This document shows, piece by piece, positions 1 to 8,681 of a stretch of 64,000 nt of DNA (its first letter is position 1; each line of letters begins with the position of its first letter). Where the stretch lies: NCBI GenBank assembly GCA_963714795.1, contig CAVQPS010000007.1, positions 124,001 through 188,000 on the forward strand, read 5' to 3'. A program made the translations under genes and the position numbers. A model generated the notes under the pieces. That model had not been told where the DNA came from. It saw only the letters and a list, made by a program, of their open reading frames with translations, and ran no database searches. This stretch comes from DATIXJ01 sp963714795 (GTDB lineage Bacteria > Bacteroidota > Ignavibacteria > UBA10030 > SZUA-254).

Positions 1-1
1 A

Positions 2-1075
2 ACGCAGATTCATCCGAACCAAAGCGGATGGACGAGCTTGATTCCGCTCGGTGTCGGGTTGCAGTATCTTCTGAACGATAAAGTTGTCGCTGAAGCAACA
101 GCGGGTTACAATATTACCGGTACAGATCAGATTAAAGGCGGTTCGATTGACGGCGTCGATGATAAGTATTGGAGTTTTTCACTCGGTTTAACAGTGATCG
201 GTGAAAGCGGATCAGCCGATCCCGATCATGATGGGTTGTCTAACTCCGAAGAGAAACAGCTCGGTACCGATCCTCATAATCCCGATACTGACGGTGACGG
301 AATAAGCGATGGTGACGAAGTTTTGAAGTACCACACGAATCCGTTGAAAAAGGATTCCGACGGAGACGGCTTGAGTGATTATGATGAGATTTTTAAATAC
401 CACACCGATCCGAATAAAGCGGATACCGATGGCGACGGTATCAGCGACGGTGATGAGGTTTTGAAGTATCATACCGATCCTTTAAAAGTCGATACTGATG
501 GAGACGGTTTGAGCGATTATGATGAAATTTTCAAATATCATACCGATCCTCTGAAAGTCGATACCGACGGAGACGGTTTGAGCGACTACGATGAAATTTT
601 CAAATATCACACCGATCCGAATAAATTCGATACCGATCATGGCGGAGTTGGCGATGGCGACGAGATAAAGAACGGTACGAATCCTCTCGATTCAACTGAT
701 GATATCAAAAAAGAAGAAATTAAAGTTGAGGTTGGTCAGGCGATCGTTCTCAACGGCATAGTTTTCGAATCCGGGAAAGCGGATATTCAAGCACAGTCCG
801 ATTCTGTTTTGGAAAAAGCCTACAACACGCTCAAACAAAATCCCGGCATTGTTGTTGAAATCCGGGGCTATACGGATAATTCCGGAAACAAAAAGAAGAA
901 CATGAAACTATCGCTTGATCGTGCCGAATCGGTGAAAAGTTATCTCACCAATAAAGGCATTTCTGCGGATAGAGTTATGACGAAAGGTTTCGGTTCCGAC
1001 AATCCCGTTGCTTCCAATTCAACAAAAGAAGGACGTCAGCAAAACAGAAGGATCGAGTTCTTTAGAGTAAAATAA
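2..1075 (+). CDS. OmpA-family outer membrane protein with thrombospondin type 3 repeats (5' end outside window)
   Basis: The reading frame is open to the left edge, so the start codon and signal peptide lie outside the window. The first ~60 visible residues look like the end of an OmpA-type beta-barrel. They are followed by about six calcium-binding TSP3 repeats of the type DTDGDGISDGDE, separated by KYHTDP linkers. The last ~120 residues form an OmpA C-terminal peptidoglycan-binding domain (VFESGKADI, GYTDNSG, NRRIEF). Proteins of this build anchor the outer membrane to peptidoglycan, and the acidic repeats make a Ca-stiffened periplasmic stalk. The repeats are nearly identical at DNA level, which suggests recent tandem duplication. 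A bidirectional-looking terminator follows the stop codon. Confidence 0.9.
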   Translation, partial: TQIHPNQSGWTSLIPLGVGLQYLLNDKVVAEATAGYNITGTDQIKGGSIDGVDDKYWSFSLGLTVIGESGSADPDHDGLSNSEEKQLGTDPHNPDTDGDGISDGDEVLKYHTNPLKKDSDGDGLSDYDEIFKYHTDPNKADTDGDGISDGDEVLKYHTDPLKVDTDGDGLSDYDEIFKYHTDPLKVDTDGDGLSDYDEIFKYHTDPNKFDTDHGGVGDGDEIKNGTNPLDSTDDIKKEEIKVEVGQAIVLNGIVFESGKADIQAQSDSVLEKAYNTLKQNPGIVVEIRGYTDNSGNKKKNMKLSLDRAESVKSYLTNKGISADRVMTKGFGSDNPVASNSTKEGRQQNRRIEFFRVK

Positions 1076-1101
1076 TTTTTATCGGTGACCGTTTGTTTTT
1101 C

Positions 1102-1132
1102 AAAAGCCCTCGCGATGTGTGAGGGCTTTTTT
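1102..1132. terminator. Rho-independent terminator shared by two convergent genes
   Basis: A perfect 10-bp stem (AAAAGCCCTC / GAGGGCTTTT) with a 9-nt loop is followed by T-rich sequence on the plus strand and preceded by A-rich sequence. It can therefore stop transcription from both sides. It lies between the end of the OmpA gene (+) and the end of nth (-), and overlaps the nth stop codon. Confidence 0.9.
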
Positions 1133-1814
1133 ATTTTTGCAGATGGAAAACCTTGTCGGCAGAAGGGCAGTACCGGCGGAGAGGACATTCAGGGCATGCC
1201 GGCTTGCGGGCGGAACAGACTGCCCGTCCGTGAAAAATAAGAAGATGGGAAAATGGAATCCAGTACTTTTTCGGAACGATTTCGATTAAATCTTGTTCGA
1301 CCCGTTCCGGATTTGTTTCTGTTGTGAAATGAAGGCGCTGGGATATTCGCCGGACGTGCGTGTCGACCACGATGCCTTCCGCTTTACCAAAACTGCTTCC
1401 CAGAACCACATTGGCAGTCTTCCTGCCGACTCCCGGTAACGTAATAAGTTCTTCCAAAGAATCAGGAACTTTCCCGCCGTAATTTTTCAGCAACCCTCTG
1501 CAGCATCCGATAATATTTTTTGCTTTGGCATGATAAAAACCGGTGGAATGGATGATCCGCTCTAGCTCTTTGATATCGGCATTTGCATAATCCTGGACGG
1601 TCCGGTATCGTTGAAACAGATCTTTCGTGACGATATTCACTTGCTGGTCGGTGCATTGAGCGGAAAGTATCGTTGCAATGAGCAATTCGAGGGGAGAAGA
1701 ATGTCCGAGAGCTGTTTGAGCTTCCGGATATGTTGTTAACAGGATATCAATGACCTTTTTGGTCCGTTGCTTCAAAGAGGTCGCAGCAGCTTTTTTCTTT
1801 GCCGGAGAAGTCAT
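1131..1814 (-). CDS. nth: Endonuclease III (DNA glycosylase/AP lyase)
   Basis: A 227-aa base-excision repair enzyme that removes oxidised pyrimidines and cleaves the abasic site. The helix-hairpin-helix motif LPGVGRKTA carries the catalytic lysine, and VDTHV carries the catalytic aspartate. The C-terminus has the [4Fe-4S] pattern C-x6-C-x2-C-x5-C (CSARKPACPECPLRRYC). Length is usual for the family. The start codon overlaps the stop of the LiaF-like gene by one base (TAATG), so this is the last gene of the dus-polX-liaF-nth run. It ends in the shared terminator. Confidence 0.96.
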   Translation of the reverse strand: MTSPAKKKAAATSLKQRTKKVIDILLTTYPEAQTALGHSSPLELLIATILSAQCTDQQVNIVTKDLFQRYRTVQDYANADIKELERIIHSTGFYHAKAKNIIGCCRGLLKNYGGKVPDSLEELITLPGVGRKTANVVLGSSFGKAEGIVVDTHVRRISQRLHFTTETNPERVEQDLIEIVPKKYWIPFSHLLIFHGRAVCSARKPACPECPLRRYCPSADKVFHLQK

Positions 1815-2188
1815 TATTCGATTCGGGCATCTCCGAAAACTTTACTCAGGGAAATTCGCAAACGCCGGGTTTGCGTCGAATACGACGCCGAACTCATCTG
1901 GACATCGGTTGAAAAGCCGCTTTTCCGTTGACCGAGAATTGTCAGGTTGCCAAAAACCGAACTTGCTGAAATGGCAATGGCAGCATCTTTCTGAATGGTA
2001 ATAAATGTGTTTCCGAAAACGCTGTGCACTTTGAGTTCATGATCACCTTCCGAGAATATTGCACCGGTGAGATCGATGTGTGCATCACCGAAAATTGTCG
2101 AAATCGATCCTCCTTTAAAGTTTTGTGACGATACGCGGCAAACGATATTTCCGAAGACTTGCGATTCATGGATGAGGTCACCGATCAT
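1814..2188 (-). CDS. LiaF-like C-terminal domain protein (3' part of a probably single gene)
   Basis: A 124-aa protein made of repeated VFGN/IFGD beta-strand units, as in the C-terminal domain of LiaF-like 'cell wall-active antibiotics response' proteins. In that family this domain is normally fused behind a small membrane domain. Here the membrane domain is a separate frame just upstream (2208-2441). The two frames join if one nucleotide is skipped near the TAG at 2208-2210, giving a 208-aa protein of normal LiaF-like length. The frame stays open upstream of the ATG across the junction. The split is therefore either a +1 frameshift or two translationally coupled small genes. Function is probably envelope-stress sensing; the substrate is unknown. 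Confidence 0.65.
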   Translation of the reverse strand: MIGDLIHESQVFGNIVCRVSSQNFKGGSISTIFGDAHIDLTGAIFSEGDHELKVHSVFGNTFITIQKDAAIAISASSVFGNLTILGQRKSGFSTDVQMSSASYSTQTRRLRISLSKVFGDARIE

Positions 2189-2207
2189 GGTCGTCGACGG
2201 AAATGCA

Positions 2208-2441
2208 CTATTGGGTGTGGATTGGTGGAGTGCCCATTGTCGTCTCCGGTGGCGGTGGCGGCGCCGGAAAAGGTGCGACTTTTGGTGTTTTTTTCCGGAA
2301 CAGGATCAGACCTCCCCAAACGATTAAAAGAAGAGGCCAATAATCATGAAGGATTTGTTCGAAATCCGCGTAACCAAGATTATCGAGAAGCAGGAGTAAT
2401 CCGATTAAGACGAATGTAATTCCCCAAAATAAATTTCTCAT
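2208..2441 (-). CDS. Small membrane protein, LiaI/LiaF-like N-terminal domain (5' part of a probably single gene)
   Basis: 77 aa with two hydrophobic helices (GITFVLIGLLLLLDNLGY and WPLLLIVWGGLILF) separated by a short loop, then a basic RKK and a proline-rich tail (PAPPPPPE). This is the pattern of the LiaF transmembrane region. The start lies 11 nt downstream of the polX stop, so it is transcribed with polX. It ends at TAG, 19 nt before the start of the LiaF C-terminal frame. See that entry for the possible +1 frameshift joining them. Confidence 0.65.
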   Translation of the reverse strand: MRNLFWGITFVLIGLLLLLDNLGYADFEQILHDYWPLLLIVWGGLILFRKKTPKVAPFPAPPPPPETTMGTPPIHTQ

Positions 2442-2452
2442 ATGAATTGCTC

Positions 2453-4198
2453 TTATTGTTTATTCAAAAATTTACCGACTTCACGGGTTGTCCGTGTATT
2501 GATAACATCTTTTTTTTCCAGCCATCCCTTCCGGGCAATGCCGACTCCGAATGAAACATCCCGAAGACCGGCGATCGAATGTGCGTCGGGATTAATGCTG
2601 GTTTTCACGCCCTTTTCTTTGGCGTATTTCCACAATCGCCAATCCATATCGAGCCGGAAAGGGTGCGCATTGATTTCGATAATTTTCCCATAATCGGCAG
2701 CGGCTTGTATCACGTCGATCATATTGACGGGATACCCTTCACGTTCCAATAATAATCTTCCGGTCGGGTGCCCGAGCATCGTGACATATTTATTCTTTAT
2801 TGCTTTGATGATGCGTTTTGTTCCTTCCGCCTCGGTCATCTTAAATTTATTGTGGATCGAAGCGACGACAAAGTCAAAACCTGACAGGACTTTATCGTTC
2901 CAGTCCAGCGTCCCATCCGGTAAAATATCGACTTCCGTTCCTTTAAAAATACGGAAGTTTTTCATCTTCCTATTTAGTATATCGATTTCTTTGTGCTGTT
3001 GTTTCACTCGTTCTTCTGAAAGACCCCCGGCATACACGGCAATTTTACTGTGATCGGCAATTCCGAGGTATTCCCACCCTACAGCAATCGTCGCTTCCGC
3101 CATTTCCTGAAGAGAATTGACCCCATCGCTGTAATTCGTATGACAATGAAATGTTCCCCGGATATCGTCTTCGGAAATCAGGTCGGGAAGGGAAGATGTC
3201 TGTGCGGCTTCGATCTCACCCATGTTTTCCCTGAGCTCCGGTGGAATATATTCGAGTTTCAATGCCCGGTAAATATCTTCTTCGGTCTTACAACGGACGA
3301 TACGTTTTGCTTTGCCGCGTGTTTCCTGACTGTCGAGAGTGGAAAAACCGTATTCATTCAAACTCCATCCGAATTTTTTGGAAAGTGTACGCATGCTGAC
3401 ATTATGTTCCTTGCTTCCGGTAAAATATGCAAGTGCAAAGGGATATTCGTCGTCATGAATGACACGCAGATCGCAATTGATGCCGGATGTCAGAATGACG
3501 CTTGCTTTCGTGTCGCCCTGAGCGATGACCTGTTCGACATCCGGATGTGTCGTAAATAATTTTATGATGGCGCCGATAGAAGAAGGTTTTGCGCTGACGA
3601 GAATATCGATATCGCCGATAATTTCTTTCCGTCGACGCAAACTTCCGGCGATATCACAGCGAATCACACCATTGTGTGCCTTGATATCGTTTAAAATCCG
3701 ATCGGCAGACTCCTTTGCGATGGAGTAGAGGTGCTTGTCGGAATGTTTTTGCAGATTTTCAATTCCGCGCAGAATATTTTCTTCGGTTTTTTTCCCGAAT
3801 CCTTCAAGCGAAGCAAGTTTATGAGTTTCCGACGCTTTCCGTAATTCTTCAATAGATTTGATACGAAGTTTATCGTACAAAATTTTTATCCGTTTAGGAC
3901 CCAATCCCTGAATACGAAGCATGTCGGAAAGACCCGGCGGAAGAGATTTTTTGAGTTCATCATAAAACTGTGATTTTCCGGTGGTGACAAGTTCGATGAT
4001 TTTTTCGGCGAGTCCCTGTCCGATTCCTTTGATCTCCTGCAATTCATTTGCTTCGATAATCGGGGCGAGATCTTTTGTTAATGAATTTACGACGCGTGCA
4101 GCGTTATGATATGCCCGGCATTTAAACGGATTGTCTCCCCGAAGCTCAAGCAGGGTACCGATTTCTTCAAGAATATTTGCAACGTCACTATTCTTCAT
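2453..4198 (-). CDS. polX: DNA polymerase/3'-5' exonuclease PolX
   Basis: 581 aa, the usual length of bacterial family X polymerases. The N-terminal ~150 residues hold the 8-kDa/HhH region (ELRGDNPFKCRAYHNAARV, IKGIGQGLAEKI, IQGLGPKRI). The palm carries GSLRRRKEIIGDIDILV with the metal-binding DID pair. The C-terminal ~240 residues are a PHP phosphoesterase domain (HCHTNYSDG, GIADHS, GTEVDI, GHPTGR, INPDAHS), which provides the 3'-5' exonuclease. The enzyme fills gaps in base-excision repair, which fits co-transcription with nth. It starts 57 nt after the dus stop and is followed closely by the LiaF-like genes. Confidence 0.95.
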   Translation of the reverse strand: MKNSDVANILEEIGTLLELRGDNPFKCRAYHNAARVVNSLTKDLAPIIEANELQEIKGIGQGLAEKIIELVTTGKSQFYDELKKSLPPGLSDMLRIQGLGPKRIKILYDKLRIKSIEELRKASETHKLASLEGFGKKTEENILRGIENLQKHSDKHLYSIAKESADRILNDIKAHNGVIRCDIAGSLRRRKEIIGDIDILVSAKPSSIGAIIKLFTTHPDVEQVIAQGDTKASVILTSGINCDLRVIHDDEYPFALAYFTGSKEHNVSMRTLSKKFGWSLNEYGFSTLDSQETRGKAKRIVRCKTEEDIYRALKLEYIPPELRENMGEIEAAQTSSLPDLISEDDIRGTFHCHTNYSDGVNSLQEMAEATIAVGWEYLGIADHSKIAVYAGGLSEERVKQQHKEIDILNRKMKNFRIFKGTEVDILPDGTLDWNDKVLSGFDFVVASIHNKFKMTEAEGTKRIIKAIKNKYVTMLGHPTGRLLLEREGYPVNMIDVIQAAADYGKIIEINAHPFRLDMDWRLWKYAKEKGVKTSINPDAHSIAGLRDVSFGVGIARKGWLEKKDVINTRTTREVGKFLNKQ

Positions 4199-4255
4199 TG
4201 GCTGAGAAATCTTGATGGAAAAGAAAATAGTTCAGAAGTAATTCGCGCGGAAAAA

Positions 4256-5248
4256 CTATGCTGCTAATTGTTTTGATGATTCGTGTTGTACTGTTTCAGC
4301 AAATTGCGTCAGGCGAACGACGATCGGTGAAAGTTCCGTATATGTCATCAGTTCACTCCGTAACTTGGAAACCTCGGGAAAGTTCCGGAGATATCCGCTA
4401 TAATGTTTCCGAAATTCAAGGACACCGTATCGTTCACCTTTATGTTGGACCGAGAATTGCAGATGTTTCAATAAAATATCGATGCGTTGAGCGAAAGAAG
4501 GCGCAGGAAATAATTCTCCGGTTTGCATGTAGGATTTTATTTCGTTGAAGATCCATGGATTTTGCACGGCACCGCGTGCTATCATGATCCCGTCACACCC
4601 GGTTTCGTCAAAGATTCTTTTGGCAATCAACGGCGAGTCAATTCCTCCATTGACGGTAATAGGAATTGAGACCGATTGTTTGACGAGAGGAATATACGAA
4701 TAATCGGGGTCACCCTTATGACCTTGTGTCCTCGTTCGGCAGTGGATAGTGAGACCCTGCACTCCGGCATCTTCCATCATTCTTGCGACTTCGACTATTT
4801 TTATGGATTGTGAATCCCATCCGAGTCGAGTTTTTACGGTAACAGGAATTGCCGAAGTTTTTACCACCTCGGAAACCAGCCGCTGCATTTTCGGAAGATC
4901 GCGAAGTAAACCGGCACCGGCACCATGGCCGACAACATTTTTTACCCAGCAACCGCAGTTGATATCAATGATGTCAGGCTGTAATTCCTCCGCTATGAGA
5001 GCAGCTTTTTTCATTGATTGCTCATCACCGCCGTAAATTTGAATTCCAAACGGTCGTTCTTCAGGAAGGAATGACATTTTTTTTCGTGTTTTTTCGGAAA
5101 GGCGAACCAATCCTTCGGCATTCACGAATTCCGTGAACATAATGTCTGCCCCAAGTTCTTTGCAAATAAGACGGAAGGGAATATCTGTCACGTCTTCCAT
5201 CGGAGCAAGAAGAATGGGATTATTGATATCGATTTTGCCGATTTTCAT
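4256..5248 (-). CDS. dus: tRNA-dihydrouridine synthase (Dus family)
   Basis: 330 aa, FMN-dependent reduction of uridine to dihydrouridine in tRNA. The TIM-barrel core has PILLAPMEDVTDIPFR at the N-terminus, the catalytic loop DINCGCWVKNVVGHGAGAG with the active-site cysteine, TVKTRLGW, IHCRTR, and the phosphate-binding NGGI...GIMIARGA. The residue after the catalytic Cys is Trp, where most Dus enzymes have Pro (GCPV). This is probably a lineage variant, since the rest of the loop is intact. It is the first gene of the run towards nth and lies downstream of the terminator at 5294-5333. Confidence 0.92.
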   Translation of the reverse strand: MKIGKIDINNPILLAPMEDVTDIPFRLICKELGADIMFTEFVNAEGLVRLSEKTRKKMSFLPEERPFGIQIYGGDEQSMKKAALIAEELQPDIIDINCGCWVKNVVGHGAGAGLLRDLPKMQRLVSEVVKTSAIPVTVKTRLGWDSQSIKIVEVARMMEDAGVQGLTIHCRTRTQGHKGDPDYSYIPLVKQSVSIPITVNGGIDSPLIAKRIFDETGCDGIMIARGAVQNPWIFNEIKSYMQTGELFPAPSFAQRIDILLKHLQFSVQHKGERYGVLEFRKHYSGYLRNFPEVSKLRSELMTYTELSPIVVRLTQFAETVQHESSKQLAA

Positions 5249-5293
5249 GTCGAATATGCTATAAACTATTCAAAAAAATCATCGGAAGCAAAT

Positions 5294-5333
5294 AAAAAAC
5301 CCGGGCTGAAAAAGAACTCAGCCCGGGTTTTTT
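5294..5333 (-). terminator. Rho-independent terminator after the T9SS protein gene
   Basis: A perfect 16-bp inverted repeat (AAAAAACCCGGGCTGA / TCAGCCCGGGTTTTTT) with an 8-nt loop. It sits 14 nt past the stop codon of the 1066-aa gene and upstream of dus. The A and T ends make it usable in both directions. Confidence 0.93.
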
Positions 5334-5347
5334 GTCTTAAATGAGAG

Positions 5348-8300
5348 TTACTTCATTAACATGATTTTCTGCGTGGCAGTAAAGTTGTCCGATTTCATAT
5401 GGACAAAGTACACACCGCTTGTCACCGGCAACCCGTTCGCATCACGTCCATCCCATTGTACCGTGATACTTCCCGGCGCCACTTGTCCGTTCATTATTGT
5501 GTTCACCCTCTGTCCAAGCACATCGTAGATCGTTATCTCTACCGTGCTTGCCTTCGGCACATCTACCGTAAACCGTGTCGTCGGATTGAACGGATTCGGA
5601 TAATTCTGTCCTAATGCAAATACTTTCGGGATATTGGCTCCATCGTTCATTGTCAGTATCACCGATTTTACACTCGGACTCGTTATCTTTATGCTGCTGC
5701 CTGCTCCGCTCAACGATCCCAGCAATTGTCCCTGCTGTGTCCGGGCCGCCATCTTCACTCCGGCCAATGTCGCCTTCGTCCCTTCCAGACTGATCGTCAC
5801 CGGATACGCACTTGATTGAATATTAACCGTATATTCGTATTTCGTTGTGTTCGACATCACGGCCGGATATGTTTCCACCATCCGTCCTGAACTGTACCGT
5901 GCATCGAATCCCGTCATTTCCGCTACCGACGGCGGCATCTCGTACATGCTTATTGCATTCTGCAGCACGCTTTCGCTGCCCAAATACAATGTCTGATTTC
6001 CGCCCCGTGCATCCCGCACAATCAACTGGCTCATTTGCGACAACTCTGTTACCGGCTCTGCCTTCGGCAATGCTGCCGATGACGTCATATGTAACACCGG
6101 ATTCGCTCCTGAAGTGGTCGTCTTGATCCAGTATCCATGTCCCGGTAACAACGTGCTCGCAATGTTATAGCCGCTGCCGGTGTATCCAAAGTAACTTGAT
6201 GTCGGTGTTGCATTCACCGGCGTTACTCCGCTCGGCACAGCAACTGATCCTGACGGTACTCCAACCATATTCCATCCGTTCGTTACTGTGTCATATACAC
6301 TGGTGAAACGAACTCCCGGTACACCCGCATACAGCTTGTTTGGATACTTCAACCAGTATCCGGTTCCGTTCTTCAACGTCGCTACCGTCTGGTATGATCC
6401 TTTGTATTGGAATGCCGAAGAGATTGCTCCGGGGTAATCCGATGTCTTGCTGTAATTACTGCCTGCCGGTACCGTAGACACCGATACCAGGTTCCATCCA
6501 ACCGTCGCATAGTATGCTGCACCCGGTGTGAACTTGATGCATGTCCCTGCAGTCGGTTTGGTCTGGATCGGGTACGCATCCCGGTTTAAGAAAACATATC
6601 CCGGTATAGCTCCATAGTACCCTGCTGTGACACTATTCGAGTCTGCCTGCATACCGACCAACGCCGCTGAATCCTGACCCTGTGTTCCGATGATATCATA
6701 TTCGTACTTGATTGTCCCGTCGCAACGGTTCATGATCACACGGAACGTAGTGTTATCCGATACTGCCGATTTCGTCGTTTCATCGAATGTACCGATCGAA
6801 TCCCACTCGACAATAAACTGACACGGATCGCCGCCGTTACCATAACGGACATTGCCGTATTGTCCGGCACTATCTCCGATAATCAGATCGCAATAAAATG
6901 GTGCGATCAAATTCTTCGGAGGGAGTCCTTGAGTCTGACCGATTGAATCTTGATGACTATGACGTTGTGCAATTGGAAGCGTCCAGGTTGTGCTGTAGGC
7001 GCCGCCCGAATTAATATCCAATGTATCGGTTGAGGTCTTGGATAATGCAAGTGCTCCGTTGACGCCGATCCAGACGTACCGTGCAGTATCGCCGAAGATC
7101 GTCATCGGACCGCCCGAAATAGCATAGGGTCCGGCTTGTCCGTCGTCTTTCGCATTGGCAGTTGCAACTTCGTCAAAGAATTTTGATGTATCGATCGTCG
7201 TACCTGTTGCGGAAATATCCGTATGTGTCGGACATACCGAGAATGTATCGATTTGATAATATGCATTGGACAGATCGACTGTTCGATATTCGTGAGAGGG
7301 GCCATTAGCACTGGCGCCTTCCATATCAACTGCTTTCACAAAAAAGTCAATTGTATGCCCAGGTGCTTCGCCGGGAATATATCCTTCCCATAAATCGCCG
7401 ATCACCGGAACCATTGTTACTGGAGCCTGAACGATACCATCAAGTGCCCAATTGAGAGAAATACTGGCAACGCCGGCTAATCCCGGATTTGCAGGATCGC
7501 AATCATCCGCGGTTACTTCGACGTGCTGCGGTCCGGTTGAAAGCGTATTGTGGGGAATATCGTAATCGCCAATTTGAGGTGGTGTGTTGGATGATACTGT
7601 CATGGTATACCACCAATTAAGAGCTGCGACTTGTAATGTATCATCTACCGTAAATCCGCCACGAGCCACCCATCCGCGTTTAACATCATCAACCGGAACG
7701 CCGGCACAGTTGGCGGGACCTGAATCGTGCTCGTAAAATTTCCAATTACGAGAAGGATAGTTTTCGTCGGCGGCGCTTACTTTTGAAGTCCATGTTAACC
7801 ATGTGAAACCATCTGTCGATCCCTCAACGACATGTTGCTGTGGCGCTTCAACGCGCATGTCGACAAAGAACACTTGGCCGACGCTCACGCTACACGGAAA
7901 TCCATCGTCTAACATTGCTAAAGAGTTAATCGTGTTTCCATGATCAACAACATCGTAACCGGCGAATCCCCAGATCCCGGCACCAAACGGCGGGCCTGCT
8001 GTGCCGTGAGCGATCGTTGAATGAAACGGTCCCGGATACGGATTTGCATCTTCCGGGAATGCCGCTACACCTTGATCCAGATCGCCGGTGTTTATCCAGT
8101 ATCCCCAGTTCTGACATGGAGGATCAAACGGTCCGGGGCGAACACCGGGACCATACGTTGGCCCGATAACGGACTGATGAATTCTTATCGATAATTGATT
8201 CCACAGCGTATTACCAACTAAAATGCTCGTATCCGGTCCTGCATCCCAAAATATGGAATCGATCGTTCCGGTTGCTTTTGCTATATACCATTGCCCCATC

Positions 8301-8548
8301 ACGTCCTTATGATGGGCTATATGATCAATGCTCGGTGGAAATTTATCTTCGGTGTAGCCGAATGTAAACTGATTACCGCAAGTGGCCGTTGTGGAGGATA
8401 CTGATTTGTGGAGTTTTTTTGAAAGAATATGAGACGCATTTCTCGTTTTAGTCAAGGGGATAACCTCTTGGCGGGGAGAAATCAAATACCTTTGCTGGGC
8501 AACCACAATTTGACCGACAAAGAACAAAAGAAGAAACATTTTTTTCAT
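5348..8548 (-). CDS. Large secreted protein with type IX secretion C-terminal sorting domain
   Basis: 1066 aa with a signal peptide (MKKMFLLLFFVGQIVVAQ). The middle contains an Ig-like stretch (IGDYDIPHNTLSTGPQHVEV) and a region rich in aromatic and glycine residues resembling secreted enzymes or adhesins of this group, but no catalytic domain I recognise. Residues ~690-830 hold two copies of a WN(L/M)V...GYW(L/I)K module. The C-terminus has QNYPNPFNPTTRFTVDVP...ITIYDVLGQRV...GVYFVHMKSDNF, the FlgD-like type A sorting domain used by T9SS for export and surface attachment. It is monocistronic, with a consensus promoter at 8603-8631 and a strong terminator. A second protein of the same build is at 53148-56636. 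Confidence 0.88.
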   Translation of the reverse strand: MKKMFLLLFFVGQIVVAQQRYLISPRQEVIPLTKTRNASHILSKKLHKSVSSTTATCGNQFTFGYTEDKFPPSIDHIAHHKDVMGQWYIAKATGTIDSIFWDAGPDTSILVGNTLWNQLSIRIHQSVIGPTYGPGVRPGPFDPPCQNWGYWINTGDLDQGVAAFPEDANPYPGPFHSTIAHGTAGPPFGAGIWGFAGYDVVDHGNTINSLAMLDDGFPCSVSVGQVFFVDMRVEAPQQHVVEGSTDGFTWLTWTSKVSAADENYPSRNWKFYEHDSGPANCAGVPVDDVKRGWVARGGFTVDDTLQVAALNWWYTMTVSSNTPPQIGDYDIPHNTLSTGPQHVEVTADDCDPANPGLAGVASISLNWALDGIVQAPVTMVPVIGDLWEGYIPGEAPGHTIDFFVKAVDMEGASANGPSHEYRTVDLSNAYYQIDTFSVCPTHTDISATGTTIDTSKFFDEVATANAKDDGQAGPYAISGGPMTIFGDTARYVWIGVNGALALSKTSTDTLDINSGGAYSTTWTLPIAQRHSHQDSIGQTQGLPPKNLIAPFYCDLIIGDSAGQYGNVRYGNGGDPCQFIVEWDSIGTFDETTKSAVSDNTTFRVIMNRCDGTIKYEYDIIGTQGQDSAALVGMQADSNSVTAGYYGAIPGYVFLNRDAYPIQTKPTAGTCIKFTPGAAYYATVGWNLVSVSTVPAGSNYSKTSDYPGAISSAFQYKGSYQTVATLKNGTGYWLKYPNKLYAGVPGVRFTSVYDTVTNGWNMVGVPSGSVAVPSGVTPVNATPTSSYFGYTGSGYNIASTLLPGHGYWIKTTTSGANPVLHMTSSAALPKAEPVTELSQMSQLIVRDARGGNQTLYLGSESVLQNAISMYEMPPSVAEMTGFDARYSSGRMVETYPAVMSNTTKYEYTVNIQSSAYPVTISLEGTKATLAGVKMAARTQQGQLLGSLSGAGSSIKITSPSVKSVILTMNDGANIPKVFALGQNYPNPFNPTTRFTVDVPKASTVEITIYDVLGQRVNTIMNGQVAPGSITVQWDGRDANGLPVTSGVYFVHMKSDNFTATQKIMLMK

Positions 8549-8602
8549 AGCGGATCCCTTCTTAAAGTGACCGTTGTTCCTCCCACATCTTTCTGATTAT
8601 TA

Positions 8603-8631
8603 ATTATCGCATTTTTTGTAACCAATGTCAA
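8603..8631 (-). promoter_or_regulatory. Sigma70-type promoter for the T9SS protein gene
   Basis: On the minus strand TTGACA (8626-8631) and GATAAT (8603-8608) are separated by exactly 17 nt. It lies ~55 nt upstream of the start codon of the 1066-aa gene and just beyond the terminator of the preceding gene. A GGGAGGA purine stretch lies within the leader. Confidence 0.7.
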
Positions 8632-8636
8632 TAAAT

Positions 8637-8681
8637 CAAAAAATATTTCGATTTATGTAAAATTTTTTAAATAATCGAAAT
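8637..8681 (-). terminator. Rho-independent terminator after the isocitrate dehydrogenase gene
   Basis: A perfect 9-bp stem ATTTCGATT (8645-8653) / AATCGAAAT (8673-8681) with a T-rich tail on the minus strand (ATTTTTTGATT). It starts at the icd stop codon and closes the transcript before the promoter at 8603-8631. Confidence 0.75.
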
